This document shows positions 1-7,900 of a stretch of 64,000 nt of DNA, piece after piece. The notes below the pieces were generated by a model. It was not told where the DNA came from and ran no database searches. It saw only the letters and a list, made by a program, of their open reading frames with translations. Position 1 is the first letter of the stretch. The number at the start of each line of letters is the position of its first letter. The DNA comes from Bin87 sp965203855. GTDB lineage: Bacteria; Chloroflexota; Dehalococcoidia; Lucifugimonadales; UBA3495. The position numbers were made by a program, and so were the translations under genes. The stretch covers positions 1-64,000 of the forward strand of contig CBDBDN010000001.1 in NCBI GenBank assembly GCA_965203855.1, in the 5' to 3' direction.

Positions 1-263
1 TGGGCGCAGCCGGATTCCAACTTGCGCCGGAATGGCGGAAAATCAAATCGCCGGCGATGTCTATTGATTGCAGTAACGGTGTTCGGCGCGTGGTTATTCC
101 AGCCTACTCTCCGACCCCTTGCCTGGCAAGGCCATCATCCGGTTGAATCGCATCAACCGCGCGGCTGTGCTATGCTTGCGCCGTCGCTGGTTGTCCCGGG
201 CTGGGTCTGATCAGCGCAACCTACTTACACGATACGCCAACGCGCAACAGGAGAAGGACTAAA
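1..263. other. Left-edge region without a supported gene
   Basis: No convincing gene is seen here. A short open frame at 22-210 has no ribosome-binding site and a composition unlike a protein. Around 10-37 there is a decayed copy of the palindromic repeat that recurs through the window, with a GGATTCC half, a GCGCCGGAATG half and no intact stem. The last bases hold the Shine-Dalgarno sequence of the next gene. Confidence 0.5.
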
Positions 264-455
264 ATGGCCGGCACCAAGACCGAACTGACGGTTGATGTCA
301 ACGCCGAGCATATCGGCCTCATCAACGCCTCAAAAGAGAAGTACGGCATTGCCGACGAGGGCAAGGTGGTCCGCATCATAATGGACTATCTGATTACGAA
401 CCCCGGAGTTCATGATACGGTGTTCAAGGATGTGCGCTGCCTGCGCTGCGAATAG
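264..455 (+). CDS. Small protein of unknown function, 63 aa
   Basis: I do not recognise this gene. It encodes a 63-residue soluble protein with no signal peptide or membrane segment. The start is well supported by an AGGAGAAGG Shine-Dalgarno at 249-257, seven bases before the ATG. An N-terminal stretch rich in Thr, Val and Asp is followed by an alternating helical middle (about residues 18-45) and a C-terminal CLRCE motif with two cysteines spaced CxxC. The beta-strand-then-two-helices look resembles a ribbon-helix-helix regulator, but this is weak inference. The final CxxC could bind metal or be redox-active. It stands alone, upstream of a palindromic repeat and convergent with the dehydroquinase-like gene. 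Confidence 0.7.
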   Translation: MAGTKTELTVDVNAEHIGLINASKEKYGIADEGKVVRIIMDYLITNPGVHDTVFKDVRCLRCE

Positions 456-489
456 GGGGCCATCCCGGCCTGTTACGCAGGGGGGTACG

Positions 490-515
490 GGATTCCGGCG
501 GAAGCCGGAATGACG
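490..515. repeat. Palindromic REP-like repeat, single copy
   Basis: ATTCCGGC-GGAA-GCCGGAAT forms an 8-bp perfect stem with a 4-base loop, followed by GACG. It belongs to the dispersed family described at 53608-54254. It lies between two convergent genes (264-455 and 527-955), so it could also act as a bidirectional transcription end, although no T-run follows. Confidence 0.75.
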
Positions 516-526
516 AAGTTTAGGCT

Positions 527-955
527 TCAGCCGGCGGTGTGCCGAACTGCCTCTAGCGCCAGGTAATAGCCGTAGACTCCGAAACCGTACACGCAGCCCT
601 TGCTTACCGGCAACACGGCGGACACCGTGCCGCGCGCGGTAGGGTTGCTGGCGTGCACTTCAATTACGGGCATCGGCACTTGCTGGATGGCGCCCCGCAG
701 CGGGCCGGCGCCCGTAGTGTAGCCGGCCGGGTTAATCAGGCAGGCGTCATACCCGTCCTCGTATGCCGAGTAGAGGGCGTTGACTACTTCGCCCTCAATG
801 TTGGAGTGGACGATGTCCACGGCAACGCCCAGGCTTTCCGCGTAGCCCCGTATCTGCGCGTTGATTTCGTCCAGGGTCATCGGGCCGAAGGTTTCGACCT
901 GCACTTTGCCGCGCATATTCATGCCGGCGCCCTGAATTACCAGAACTTTGGTCAT
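527..955 (-). CDS. Type II dehydroquinase-like protein lacking catalytic residues
   Basis: The 142-aa protein has the length and fold signature of type II 3-dehydroquinate dehydratase (AroQ): a GxxxNxxG start, TLDEI at residues 27-31, SNIEGE at 51-56, INPAGYT at 74-80 and EVHASN at 99-104. The residues that make the enzyme work are mostly changed. The lid Arg is Val18, the catalytic Tyr is Phe23, the substrate-binding His near residue 81 is Thr81, and the later Arg is lost. Asn75 and His101 remain. It is therefore probably not a shikimate-pathway enzyme; a related hydrolyase or a ligand-binding role is possible. An AGGAG Shine-Dalgarno lies inside the end of the upstream globin gene, whose stop codon is two bases before this ATG, so the two are very likely co-translated. 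Confidence 0.85.
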   Translation of the reverse strand: MTKVLVIQGAGMNMRGKVQVETFGPMTLDEINAQIRGYAESLGVAVDIVHSNIEGEVVNALYSAYEDGYDACLINPAGYTTGAGPLRGAIQQVPMPVIEVHASNPTARGTVSAVLPVSKGCVYGFGVYGYYLALEAVRHTAG

Positions 956-957
956 AG

Positions 958-1596
958 TTAGTCTCCTGTGGGCTGGGGCCAGGGAGCATTGCGGCGGTTG
1001 CCGTTGCGATGTTCGTTAAGTTCGGGGGTTTCGTCATCGTCGGCTGGCGGCGCATCCGGGTTGGGCGGCAGCGGGGTTTCGGTGATGTAGCCGGCCAGCA
1101 GCACATCAAGTTGCAGCATCAGCATTTTGTTCCAGGCGACGGCGGTCTGCATCGCTTGCGCCGGGTCGCTGATTTCCTGGGCCAGCAGCGCGGTGATTTC
1201 GCTCTGGATGAACGAAATGGTGCCGGTCATAAAGCGGGCGGGAACCGAACCGTGCCGGCCGGCGGGCAGCGGCGGGTTGCTGTGCACCACGCCTACGGCC
1301 AGCAGAAAGACGGGGAATTGCTCGTCAATCTTGAATTCAATGCTGTTGCGGAGCCATCGGGCGAGGCTGTGCTTGCGCCGGGCCAGGCGGGTTTCGTTGA
1401 CGGCGCCGTCCCGATGCAGGAAGTAGCGGGCGGTGGCCGGGTAGGACAAAAAGCGTTCATAAACGGCGGCGGCCAGGTCGTCGGCGTGGGGCAATAGGGC
1501 CGGCGCGCTGTCGCGAATCAGCTCCAGCTCGGCGTCGGTAAGCCCGATGAAATCGGCCATTTGCCGCATTCGGGTCGGCCAGTCGAAGATTGTCAA
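958..1596 (-). CDS. Protoglobin-family (globin-coupled sensor-like) haem protein
   Basis: The protein carries a protoglobin/globin-sensor domain with the usual opening (LTDAELELIR, residues 20-29), an LLPHADDLAAAVYERFL helix and a VGVVHSN segment in which His105 sits where the haem-binding proximal His of this family lies. The domain is all helical and binds haem to sense or bind O2, NO or CO. There is no kinase, cyclase or chemotaxis output domain; the C-terminal about 40 residues are a disordered tail rich in Pro, Asp and Asn. The frame is open upstream to 1677, but I prefer the TTG at 1596 because GGTGGAGG lies nine bases before it and no other start has a binding site. This gives 212 aa. 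The stop abuts the dehydroquinase-like gene, suggesting one operon in which the globin could supply the sensing or redox role. Confidence 0.75.
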   Translation of the reverse strand: MTIFDWPTRMRQMADFIGLTDAELELIRDSAPALLPHADDLAAAVYERFLSYPATARYFLHRDGAVNETRLARRKHSLARWLRNSIEFKIDEQFPVFLLAVGVVHSNPPLPAGRHGSVPARFMTGTISFIQSEITALLAQEISDPAQAMQTAVAWNKMLMLQLDVLLAGYITETPLPPNPDAPPADDDETPELNEHRNGNRRNAPWPQPTGD

Positions 1597-1734
1597 AACA
1601 GGCTGCCTCCACCGGGGTTGCGCGCGTCGGGGTTTTGCGGGCAGTTTGACTATACCCTTGCGCCGGCTATTTCGCAATCCGGGATACGGCGCATCCCGTC
1701 CATTAGTGCGCGCAAATCGGAGCGCTACCGGAGT

Positions 1735-2628
1735 TCAGCTTCCGGGGCCGTGCTCGCGCTCGGCGCGGAGGAAGTGTTCCAGATCCCGCACCAGGTCGGC
1801 GGCATCGGGCATTTCGGCAATCGGGCCGGCGCCGTCGTCGTAGCGTTCCTCTAACGTAGCGATATATTTGCACAGTTGCTCATCGCCGGCGATCGCCTGG
1901 CTCACTTCCCGGTCATAGGCGTCGGCCATAGCGACCAGGGGGCTCAAGTCGGCGGGCAGTTCCAGCATTCGGGACAAGTTGCGCGCCAAGCCGAGGCTGA
2001 CCCGGAAATTGGGCGTGGCGTGCAGGTAATGGGCAACATGGCCCCAGAGGGTAGTAAAACTGACGCCCTTGCTGATTAGCGATTCCGAAATGGGGAGCGT
2101 AATTCCGGATGGGCCTTGATAGTTGGAGGGCCGGATTTTACGGTTTTCAAACACCTTTTGCACTTTACGGCTGTTGGAGCTGCCGGAAAAGCGGGCGCTG
2201 CGCGTGTGGGGCACGGCATCCAGCAGTGCGCCGATGTGGACAGCGGATTTTACGCCGCAACGCCGCGCCAGCTCCGACACCAGCGATGCGAAAGTGCGCC
2301 AGCGCAGATGCGGTTCCGTACCCAGATAAATCAGCAATGGCGAGGCGGCGGCACTGCCGGGGCAGTAGAAAAATTCGTTGCCCGGCCAATGCAGATGCGG
2401 CTTGCCGTCCTTGTTGCGGGTGGAACGGGGCCGTTCCTGGGTGAAGTTGAAAAATTCCTCCGGGTCGATCTCGGCAAATTTCTCCGCTTTGAGCGCGGTC
2501 ATCAGGTAATTGACCGCAGCGGTGGCCGCGTCTCCGGCGTCGGACCAGCCGCGAAAGGCGATCAGCATCTGCTCTATAGGGTAGTCGGGGAATTCGTTGA
2601 CAATCAGGTAGTCATCAAGGAATGACAT
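1735..2628 (-). CDS. PAC2 family protein
   Basis: A 297-aa soluble protein of the PAC2 (proteasome assembly chaperone 2-like) family. Seen features are the N-terminal AFRGWSDAGDAATAAV (residues 24-39), the central LIYLGTEPHLRWRTFA and GVKSAVHIGALLDAVPHTR segments, and the C-terminal acidic region with LEERYDD typical of the bacterial members. In archaea and actinobacteria the family is linked to proteasome assembly or ATP-grasp-like roles; its task in this organism is unknown. The ATG has GGAG seven bases upstream. It is transcribed away from crcB and separated from the globin gene by about 140 bases, so it may be the first gene of the protoglobin transcript or stand alone. Confidence 0.85.
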   Translation of the reverse strand: MSFLDDYLIVNEFPDYPIEQMLIAFRGWSDAGDAATAAVNYLMTALKAEKFAEIDPEEFFNFTQERPRSTRNKDGKPHLHWPGNEFFYCPGSAAASPLLIYLGTEPHLRWRTFASLVSELARRCGVKSAVHIGALLDAVPHTRSARFSGSSNSRKVQKVFENRKIRPSNYQGPSGITLPISESLISKGVSFTTLWGHVAHYLHATPNFRVSLGLARNLSRMLELPADLSPLVAMADAYDREVSQAIAGDEQLCKYIATLEERYDDGAGPIAEMPDAADLVRDLEHFLRAEREHGPGS

Positions 2629-2845
2629 AAATCGCTCCGGCAGCGGGCTATGTTCGGGGGGGTTGGGTTAGTGAACATAACTAGGGGATTTTACTACCGG
2701 GCGGGGGCGATGCCAACCGCAAAATCGGGTAATCGCAGCCGTTTTTTCCGGGGATTTATTCGCCAAGTCATCGTAGTCGTTCCGGCCAAGGCCGAATGAC
2801 GGCTGCGCTTTCTCCATACGGGAGAGGGGGGGATGCGGGCCGCTT

Positions 2846-3220
2846 TTACGATGCCATCCGCGCGGCCATCACGCCCAGCCAGGCGGCGGCGAGGCCCACG
2901 ATGACATTGGCGGCAATAGACAAGCCGGCCCGCGCATATTCGCCGCCGGACAGCAGACGGACGCCGTCATAAGCCAGGGTGGAAAAGGTAGTAAAGCCGC
3001 CCAGCAGCCCTACGGTGGCCATTGTCCGCAGCTCGGACGGCAGGCCGATACGAGTAATAAACAGCGTAGCCAGCAGGCCGAGGGCGAAAGAGCCGATGAT
3101 GTTGACGGCAAAGGTGCCTATGACGGTATCCGCGCCCAGCCAGTGCGCCGCCAGCCGGCCGGCGCCGTAGCGCAGCACCGAGCCGGCCGCGCCGCCGACG
3201 GCTACCAGCAGCCAAACCAT
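2846..3220 (-). CDS. crcB: Fluoride channel CrcB/Fluc
   Basis: A 124-aa membrane protein with four hydrophobic segments and the three Fluc signatures: GGAAGSVLRYG (residues 9-19), GTFAVNIIGSFALG (35-48, containing the pore Asn) and GLLGGFTTFSTL (72-83, containing the Phe box and TFST). Fluc dimers export fluoride passively down the membrane potential. The length is normal for the family. Many bacteria carry two tandem crcB genes; only one is seen here, so it would work as a homodimer. No fluoride riboswitch could be recognised upstream on the minus strand. The preceding gene on this strand is the anchored nuclease, about 220 bases away. Confidence 0.93.
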   Translation of the reverse strand: MVWLLVAVGGAAGSVLRYGAGRLAAHWLGADTVIGTFAVNIIGSFALGLLATLFITRIGLPSELRTMATVGLLGGFTTFSTLAYDGVRLLSGGEYARAGLSIAANVIVGLAAAWLGVMAARMAS

Positions 3221-3443
3221 AGGACGCTTGCGCTTACACGCCTAGGCCCAGACGCGCCGCCGGTAATTTCGGGGCGCACGGTGAACAGCGCATTCCAGAA
3301 CTCCCGCTCCGGCGCCGGCCGGACCAAGGCGATGGCTGCGACGTCGGTAATTCTCAGGTTGACAGTTTTCATGGCGATGTCGCTTTGTGCGGCGGCGGCG
3401 GCGAACTAGCGGCGCGACGTGTACAGTAGGGGGACTTCATAGG

Positions 3444-4031
3444 TCAGGCGACCATTATCGCAATGATTAGCAGCGCTAACAAGCCGGCCAGCAGCAGCGC
3501 CGCGCTGATGATGCCGAAACAGCCGCCTCTGGGCGGTTCCTGTCGATTGCGCCTGCGGTAGTCCCAGGGGCGCTCCCCGCCGTTTCTTTGCTGCCAGACG
3601 CCGGCGCGGGCGGAGCGCGCCGAATGTTCTGCGGCCTGATAATCGGCGCTATAGTAAGCGTAGGCGAGGCCGGCGCGTATCAACCGGGCGTTGAACGTGT
3701 CGTGTCGGTTGCCGCGGTGCAGGATGGCAACGGCCCGGTCGTAAGCGTCGGAATCCTGCGTGATGTAAGCATATACCGGGTCATTGCCCATCATGTTGAG
3801 CAGGTATTGGGCGGATTCCGGGCCGTAGGGCTGCGCGAGTTCCGGGGCGTCAATGCCATGCAACCGGATACGGTGGCGTTTTCTGGGATGATATTCCTCA
3901 GCGACTTCGGCGTGGATGGTGTCGCCGTCGATGACTATGCAATCGGCAATCCGGTAGGTACGGTGTTGGAATAATTCGTATGGCATTTGGAGAATCCGGT
4001 CGGCAGGAGTTAGCCGTCGTCGCATAGGCAA
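3444..4031 (-). CDS. Staphylococcal-nuclease-like protein with C-terminal membrane anchor
   Basis: The domain at about residues 25-150 is a thermonuclease (SNase) OB-fold: VIDGDTIHAEV, RIRLHGIDAPELAQPYG (with the metal Asp and catalytic Arg/Glu pattern) and DAYDRAVAIL containing the second catalytic Arg. These enzymes cut DNA and RNA with Ca2+. There is no clear N-terminal signal peptide. The C-terminus, about residues 168-195, is a Gly/Ala/Leu/Ile membrane helix after a basic stretch (YRRRNRQ), giving a tail-anchored layout in which the nuclease domain would face the cytoplasm unless flipped. The start is uncertain: ATG at 4031 or ATG at 3986 (MPYELF), neither with a good ribosome-binding site. 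Confidence 0.8.
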   Translation of the reverse strand: MPMRRRLTPADRILQMPYELFQHRTYRIADCIVIDGDTIHAEVAEEYHPRKRHRIRLHGIDAPELAQPYGPESAQYLLNMMGNDPVYAYITQDSDAYDRAVAILHRGNRHDTFNARLIRAGLAYAYYSADYQAAEHSARSARAGVWQQRNGGERPWDYRRRNRQEPPRGGCFGIISAALLLAGLLALLIIAIMVA

Positions 4032-4100
4032 GCAATTATGGCGTGGGACCCTACCGGGATGATATGCGGATCGGGTGCGTTTTGCGGCAGTGCCGGCGAA

Positions 4101-4886
4101 TTAGCGGCGCAGTCCCTTTTCCCGCAGCAGCGCATTCAGCCAGCGGCGGTCGTTATCGGACAGGGGGCCTTCCGGGTCTGGGCCGTAGTCAACATAGTTG
4201 GCGTAGTAATCCTCTTGGTAAAGGTTGTGCAGCAATGCGCCTAACGGGATTTTCGGCTCGGCATCGCCATCCAGCAGCGGCACGGTAACATCAGGGATGG
4301 CTGACTGCAACCCGAAAGGATACAAGGCGGCCCAGGGGCGCGTTTGCCAACGGCTGACCAGATGGCAATAAGGCGTGTGCGCGTCCGCATCATGGCCCCG
4401 GCATGGCATTGGCGTTCCGTGCCTCACCAAGTCAATCTCAACCAGGTGTACGGCGGATTCGATGATGCTGCCGCGCTTGTCCAAGTACTGATTGCGCGCG
4501 GCTCCGGCTCTTTTGTTGCTGGGTGAAAGGACTTCCAGAATCGTTACCGGCTCGCTGCCGTCGCCGGCGGCTATGGAAATAAACCATTCCGAAACGGTTT
4601 CGCGGAGCGGCAGCAGCACGGCTACTGCGCCGGCATCCCGCTCCAGGTGAACATCGTCAGGGACGGTATCGGGGCTTGGCATCATGCCGCTTCCGGTTAC
4701 AGTAAGATCCGGCATGATGTAGCGAACCGGCGGCTCGTCCGGAGAATTTACCCCGATGCCCAGCCGTTCCTCCATTATCACCGAGTACTGGAACGGCAGC
4801 CGACGGCGCAGGTAGCGGTGCATTTCAGCGATAAGCTTGTTGTGGACTTCCGGCCACAGACGCGGGGCTTCCAAATACGGGTTCAT
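4101..4886 (-). CDS. DUF4058 family protein
   Basis: A 261-aa protein matching DUF4058: an opening NPYLEAPRLWPEVHNKLIAE, the central VTILEVLSPSNKR (about residues 113-125), then YLDKRGSIIES and HLVEIDLVRHG. The E-V-LSPSNK core with a following Lys-Arg resembles the PD-(D/E)xK nuclease-like fold, but no activity is established for the family, which is often expanded in cyanobacteria, planctomycetes and Chloroflexota. The usual N-terminal MPSPFPGM lead is missing, so this copy begins slightly late. A 3' fragment of a second copy lies just upstream (4973-5011), indicating a former tandem pair. Confidence 0.85.
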   Translation of the reverse strand: MNPYLEAPRLWPEVHNKLIAEMHRYLRRRLPFQYSVIMEERLGIGVNSPDEPPVRYIMPDLTVTGSGMMPSPDTVPDDVHLERDAGAVAVLLPLRETVSEWFISIAAGDGSEPVTILEVLSPSNKRAGAARNQYLDKRGSIIESAVHLVEIDLVRHGTPMPCRGHDADAHTPYCHLVSRWQTRPWAALYPFGLQSAIPDVTVPLLDGDAEPKIPLGALLHNLYQEDYYANYVDYGPDPEGPLSDNDRRWLNALLREKGLRR

Positions 4887-4972
4887 CGCCGGAAACGGGT
4901 ATAGAGATTTCCGACGTGTGTTGCCATAGTCATAGCGGCGTTTTCGCGTTTCGCGTCCGCTGCTACGGCAAA

Positions 4973-5011
4973 CTAGCGGCGCAACCCTTTTCCCGCAGCA
5001 GCGTATGCTGA
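4973..5011 (-). pseudogene. Remnant of a DUF4058 gene 3' end
   Basis: On the minus strand the codons LLREKG followed by a one-base-shifted LRR-stop reproduce the last codons of the gene at 4101-4886. The matched stretch includes the CGCAGCAG / TTTTCCCG block seen at 4101-4132. One base is missing, so the copy ends out of frame. This is what is left of a tandem duplicate or of an ectopic recombination. Confidence 0.6.
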
Positions 5012-5129
5012 ATCATCGGCGCCTCCCCCGGCAATCGCCGGGTCGGTCAATCTGCCCCGTCCTCATCAAGATACCCCAGTATATCATCAGACGCCTCCCT
5101 ACCGGAAACTAAAACCGCCGCCATCCCAA

Positions 5130-5215
5130 CTCCTCAACCATCACTCCGAACCCCCCCAACCGTCATTCTGAACCCCTCAACCGTCACTCCGGCGCCAGCC
5201 GGAATCCAAAATCTC
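5130..5215. repeat. Decayed tandem of CCGTCATTCC-type units
   Basis: Three or four imperfect units of the form AACC(G/A)TCA(T/C)TC(C/T)GA lead into an imperfect palindrome GGCGCCAGCCGGAATCC. The same arrangement, short units then one palindrome, occurs at 7901, 9560 and 53608. Confidence 0.65.
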
Positions 5216-5438
5216 CATTCATCCCCTTCATCCATGCTAATTACCTCATCCCGTCCCTCCCAGCCCAGCGGCGTCAATACCCCTACCGACAAGAGACCGC
5301 CCGTCCATTGACCCGCCGCCCGGCTTGTGGCACAATGCTTGCCGTATTCGGGAATGCCGCTTCGCCCTTTCTAATCCGTGAATTGCTGCGCCGTTCACTG
5401 TGGCGCAGACGATTTCCCGGATTTGAGGACGGCTAACT

Positions 5439-6938
5439 ATGTGGACTGGTGATGACCTGCAACGGCTGGTGCAAAGAGAACTGAGCGAATATCGCCTCAT
5501 CGTCGTCTCCAACCGCCAGCCCTACGCTTTCCGCACCGAGGACGGCCAGCTGGTAGGCGAAATGCCGCCCGGCGGCCTCACTGCCGCCATCGACCCGCTG
5601 ATGCGCGCTTGCGGCGGCTCCTGGATCGCCCAAAGCGGCGGCGCCGGCGACCAAATGGCGATGGATTCCGACGGCCGCATCCCCGTCCCCCTGGACGCGC
5701 CGGCCTACAACCTCCGCCTCCTTACTCTGTCCCCAGCTGAAAACGACGGCTACTACTACGGCTTTTCCAACGAAGGTCTCTGGCCTCTCTGCCATACCGC
5801 CTACACCGAACCGATATTCGTTACGCAGCATTACGAAACCTATAAGGCCGTCAACCGCAAGTTCGCCAACCTGGTAGCCCAGGAAATCGCCGGCCAGCCG
5901 GCGATTATTCTGGTGCAGGACTATCACCTGGCGCTGCTGCCCCGCTACATCCGCCAGGTTTGCCCGGACGCCATCATCGGCCAGTTCTGGCATATCCCCT
6001 GGCCCAGCCCGGACCTCCTCCGCATCTGCCCCTGGCAAGAGGAAATACTGGACGGAATGCTCGGCAACGACCTGCTCGGCTTTCATCTGTCGTCCGACTG
6101 CGACAAGTTCCTCTCCGGCGTGCAGCTCAACCTCAACGCTCAGGTTGACCGCCAGTTCGGCATGGTGGACTATCACCACGATATGACCCTGGTGCGCCCC
6201 TTTCCTATAAGTATTGACTTTGACCGCCTGGACGCCGAAGCGCGCTCCCCGGAAGTCCAGTCCGAAATGGCCCGCCTCTCCGCCGAATTCGGCCTGGACC
6301 AAGGCCGCATCCTGGGTCTGGGCATTGACCGGCAGGACTATACCAAAGGCATACCGCACCGGCTGCGCGCCGTAGAACGCTGCCTGGAAAAATGGCCGGA
6401 ATACCGCGGCCGACTGGTTTTCCTGCAAGCCGGCGCCGCCAGCCGCACTAATATCGGTTCCTATATGCAACTCACCGAGAACATCCAGGATACGGTGCGG
6501 CGGATTAACGAACGGTTCGGCAGCGACGACTGGCAGCCCATCGCCTACTGGCCCACCTCACTGCCGTCGGCCACTTTCTCGGCGCTGCGTCGTCTTGCCA
6601 GCTTCTGCGCCGAAAGCAGCCTGCACGACGGGATGAACCTGGTAGCCAAAGAGTATGTTGCCTCGCGCGTCAACGACGACGGCGTGCTGATTTTGAGCGC
6701 CTTTGCCGGCGCCGCCCAGGAATTGAGCAGCTCTATCATCATCAACCCCTACGCTACCGAGCAGTTCGCCGACGCCATTCACCAGGCCCTGACGATGAGC
6801 GATGAGGAACAGCGGCTGCGGATGCGCCATATGCGGAACATCGTGCGGGAAAACAACATCTACAACTGGGCCGGCCGCATTATGATGAACCTGATGCAGG
6901 CCAGCACTCCCGACCACGCGCGCCAGCCGGCAGCCTAG
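5439..6938 (+). CDS. otsA: Trehalose-6-phosphate synthase (GT20)
   Basis: The protein transfers glucose from a nucleotide sugar to glucose-6-phosphate, giving trehalose-6-phosphate, in the cytoplasm. Family signatures are clear over 499 aa: RLIVVSNRQPYAF near residue 19, PGGLTAAIDPLM, VQDYHLALLP (about 159), GQFWHIPWPSPDLL, IDRQDYTKGIPHRL in the C-terminal Rossmann half and SLHDGMNLVAKEYVA (about 394), which binds the donor phosphates. The length is normal for a single-domain OtsA. The start codon ATG at 5439 follows GGACGGC, a weak binding site. It is followed by otsB after 73 bases with its own -10 element, so the pair is a standard OtsAB pathway, here alongside a betaine transporter in the same window, suggesting osmotic-stress adaptation. 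Confidence 0.95.
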   Translation: MWTGDDLQRLVQRELSEYRLIVVSNRQPYAFRTEDGQLVGEMPPGGLTAAIDPLMRACGGSWIAQSGGAGDQMAMDSDGRIPVPLDAPAYNLRLLTLSPAENDGYYYGFSNEGLWPLCHTAYTEPIFVTQHYETYKAVNRKFANLVAQEIAGQPAIILVQDYHLALLPRYIRQVCPDAIIGQFWHIPWPSPDLLRICPWQEEILDGMLGNDLLGFHLSSDCDKFLSGVQLNLNAQVDRQFGMVDYHHDMTLVRPFPISIDFDRLDAEARSPEVQSEMARLSAEFGLDQGRILGLGIDRQDYTKGIPHRLRAVERCLEKWPEYRGRLVFLQAGAASRTNIGSYMQLTENIQDTVRRINERFGSDDWQPIAYWPTSLPSATFSALRRLASFCAESSLHDGMNLVAKEYVASRVNDDGVLILSAFAGAAQELSSSIIINPYATEQFADAIHQALTMSDEEQRLRMRHMRNIVRENNIYNWAGRIMMNLMQASTPDHARQPAA

Positions 6939-6959
6939 CCCTTCCTGCCGCAGCGCCGG

Positions 6960-6965
6960 TATAAT
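6960..6965 (+). promoter_or_regulatory. Putative -10 element upstream of otsB
   Basis: TATAAT lies 46 bases before the otsB start. No matching -35 is seen at the right spacing. Two near-identical CCGGATACGGCAA units follow (about 6968-6996). Confidence 0.4.
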
Positions 6966-7011
6966 CCCGGATACGGCAACCCCGGATACGGCAATCCCGC
7001 CAAGTGATCAT

Positions 7012-7800
7012 ATGACTACGCCACCCCAAATATCCTGGGCCGCGCTGCTGGAACAGCTGGCCGGGCAAGAGCAGATTCTGCTGCTGCTGGACTTTGACGG
7101 CACGCTGTCCGAAATCGCCGAGCGGCCGGCGGATGCCGTGCTGCGCTACGGCAATGCCGAACTGCTGGAAACCCTGGGCCGCAGCCCCCGTTTCACCGTC
7201 GGCGTCATCAGCGGACGCGCCCTCAACGATGTGTCGGAACGCGTAGGCATCCCCGGCCTGGTCTATGGCGGCAACCACGGCCTGGAAATTCGCAGCCCCG
7301 GCCTGGAGTACGTCCATCCCGCCGCCAGCGCCGCCATCCCCGCCATCGCCGACGCCGCCGACCGCCTGGCGGCCCATCTGTCCGACTTCCCCGGCGCTAT
7401 GGTAGAAAACAAGGAACTTACCCTGACCGCCCATTATCGCCTCACGCCCCCCGAATTTCACGACGACATCGCAATGATTTTCCTGGACACCGTAAGTTCG
7501 CTGCTGTCCGGCGGCGCCTGCCGCGTTACTGCCGGCAAAATGGCGATTGAGCTGCGCCCCGCCGTGAACTGGCACAAAGGCGATGCCCTGGATCTGATAC
7601 GGTTTCAGCTGACTTCGGGCGCCTATCCGCTGTACATCGGCGACGATGAAACCGACGAGGACGCTTTTGAGGCGGCGCTGGCCGCCGGCGGCGCGGGCGT
7701 CTGCGTGGCGGCGGCGCCCCTGCCGCAGACTCATTCCATTTGCCGCATCAATTCCCCCGTCGACGTTTCGGTATGCCTGTCCCATCTGGCCGCGCTGTAA
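7012..7800 (+). CDS. otsB: Trehalose-6-phosphate phosphatase
   Basis: A HAD-superfamily phosphatase of 262 aa that removes phosphate from trehalose-6-phosphate. Motif I is LLLLDFDGTLSEIAERP (about residues 23-39) with nucleophile Asp. The cap region contains GNHGLEI, a hallmark of OtsB. KMAIELRPAVNWHKGDAL supplies the motif III Lys and the Pro-x-x-x-x-Lys signature, and YIGDDETDEDAF near residue 206 is motif IV. Length and motif order are normal. It follows otsA in the same direction and completes the two-step synthesis of trehalose. Confidence 0.95.
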   Translation: MTTPPQISWAALLEQLAGQEQILLLLDFDGTLSEIAERPADAVLRYGNAELLETLGRSPRFTVGVISGRALNDVSERVGIPGLVYGGNHGLEIRSPGLEYVHPAASAAIPAIADAADRLAAHLSDFPGAMVENKELTLTAHYRLTPPEFHDDIAMIFLDTVSSLLSGGACRVTAGKMAIELRPAVNWHKGDALDLIRFQLTSGAYPLYIGDDETDEDAFEAALAAGGAGVCVAAAPLPQTHSICRINSPVDVSVCLSHLAAL

Positions 7801-7900
7801 TCGCCGGGTTAGGGTGTCTGTCCGGTCAATTTACGATTTACCGCAGCCCGGCCGTCTCTTTCGCCATTCCGATGCCCCTACGCCGTCGCTGCACCTACAA

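Larger units (their letters stand above)
4887..5438. other. Intergenic region with gene remnants and decayed repeats
   Basis: About 550 bases without an intact gene. It holds a fragment of the DUF4058 3' end (4973-5011) and a 25-codon minus-strand open frame at 5047-5124 with an AGGAG site but no recognisable product. Decayed CCGTCATTCC-type repeats occupy about 5130-5215. The last 100 bases upstream of otsA presumably hold its promoter; I see no convincing -35/-10 pair. Confidence 0.5.

Noticed and set aside
22..210. A 62-codon open frame at the left edge
   Set aside because: No ribosome-binding site, unlike-protein composition, and it overlaps a decayed palindromic repeat.
3202..3372. A 56-codon minus-strand frame ahead of and overlapping crcB
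   Set aside because: No Shine-Dalgarno, it runs into crcB in another frame, and no family is recognisable; most likely chance.
2846..3443. Possible fluoride riboswitch before crcB
   Set aside because: I could not find the conserved pseudoknot core on the minus strand upstream of crcB.
5433..6470. A long open frame of 345 codons antisense to otsA
   Set aside because: It mirrors otsA codon by codon; GC-rich coding DNA gives long antisense frames. The same holds for long antisense frames over otsB, proX, sufS and etfA.
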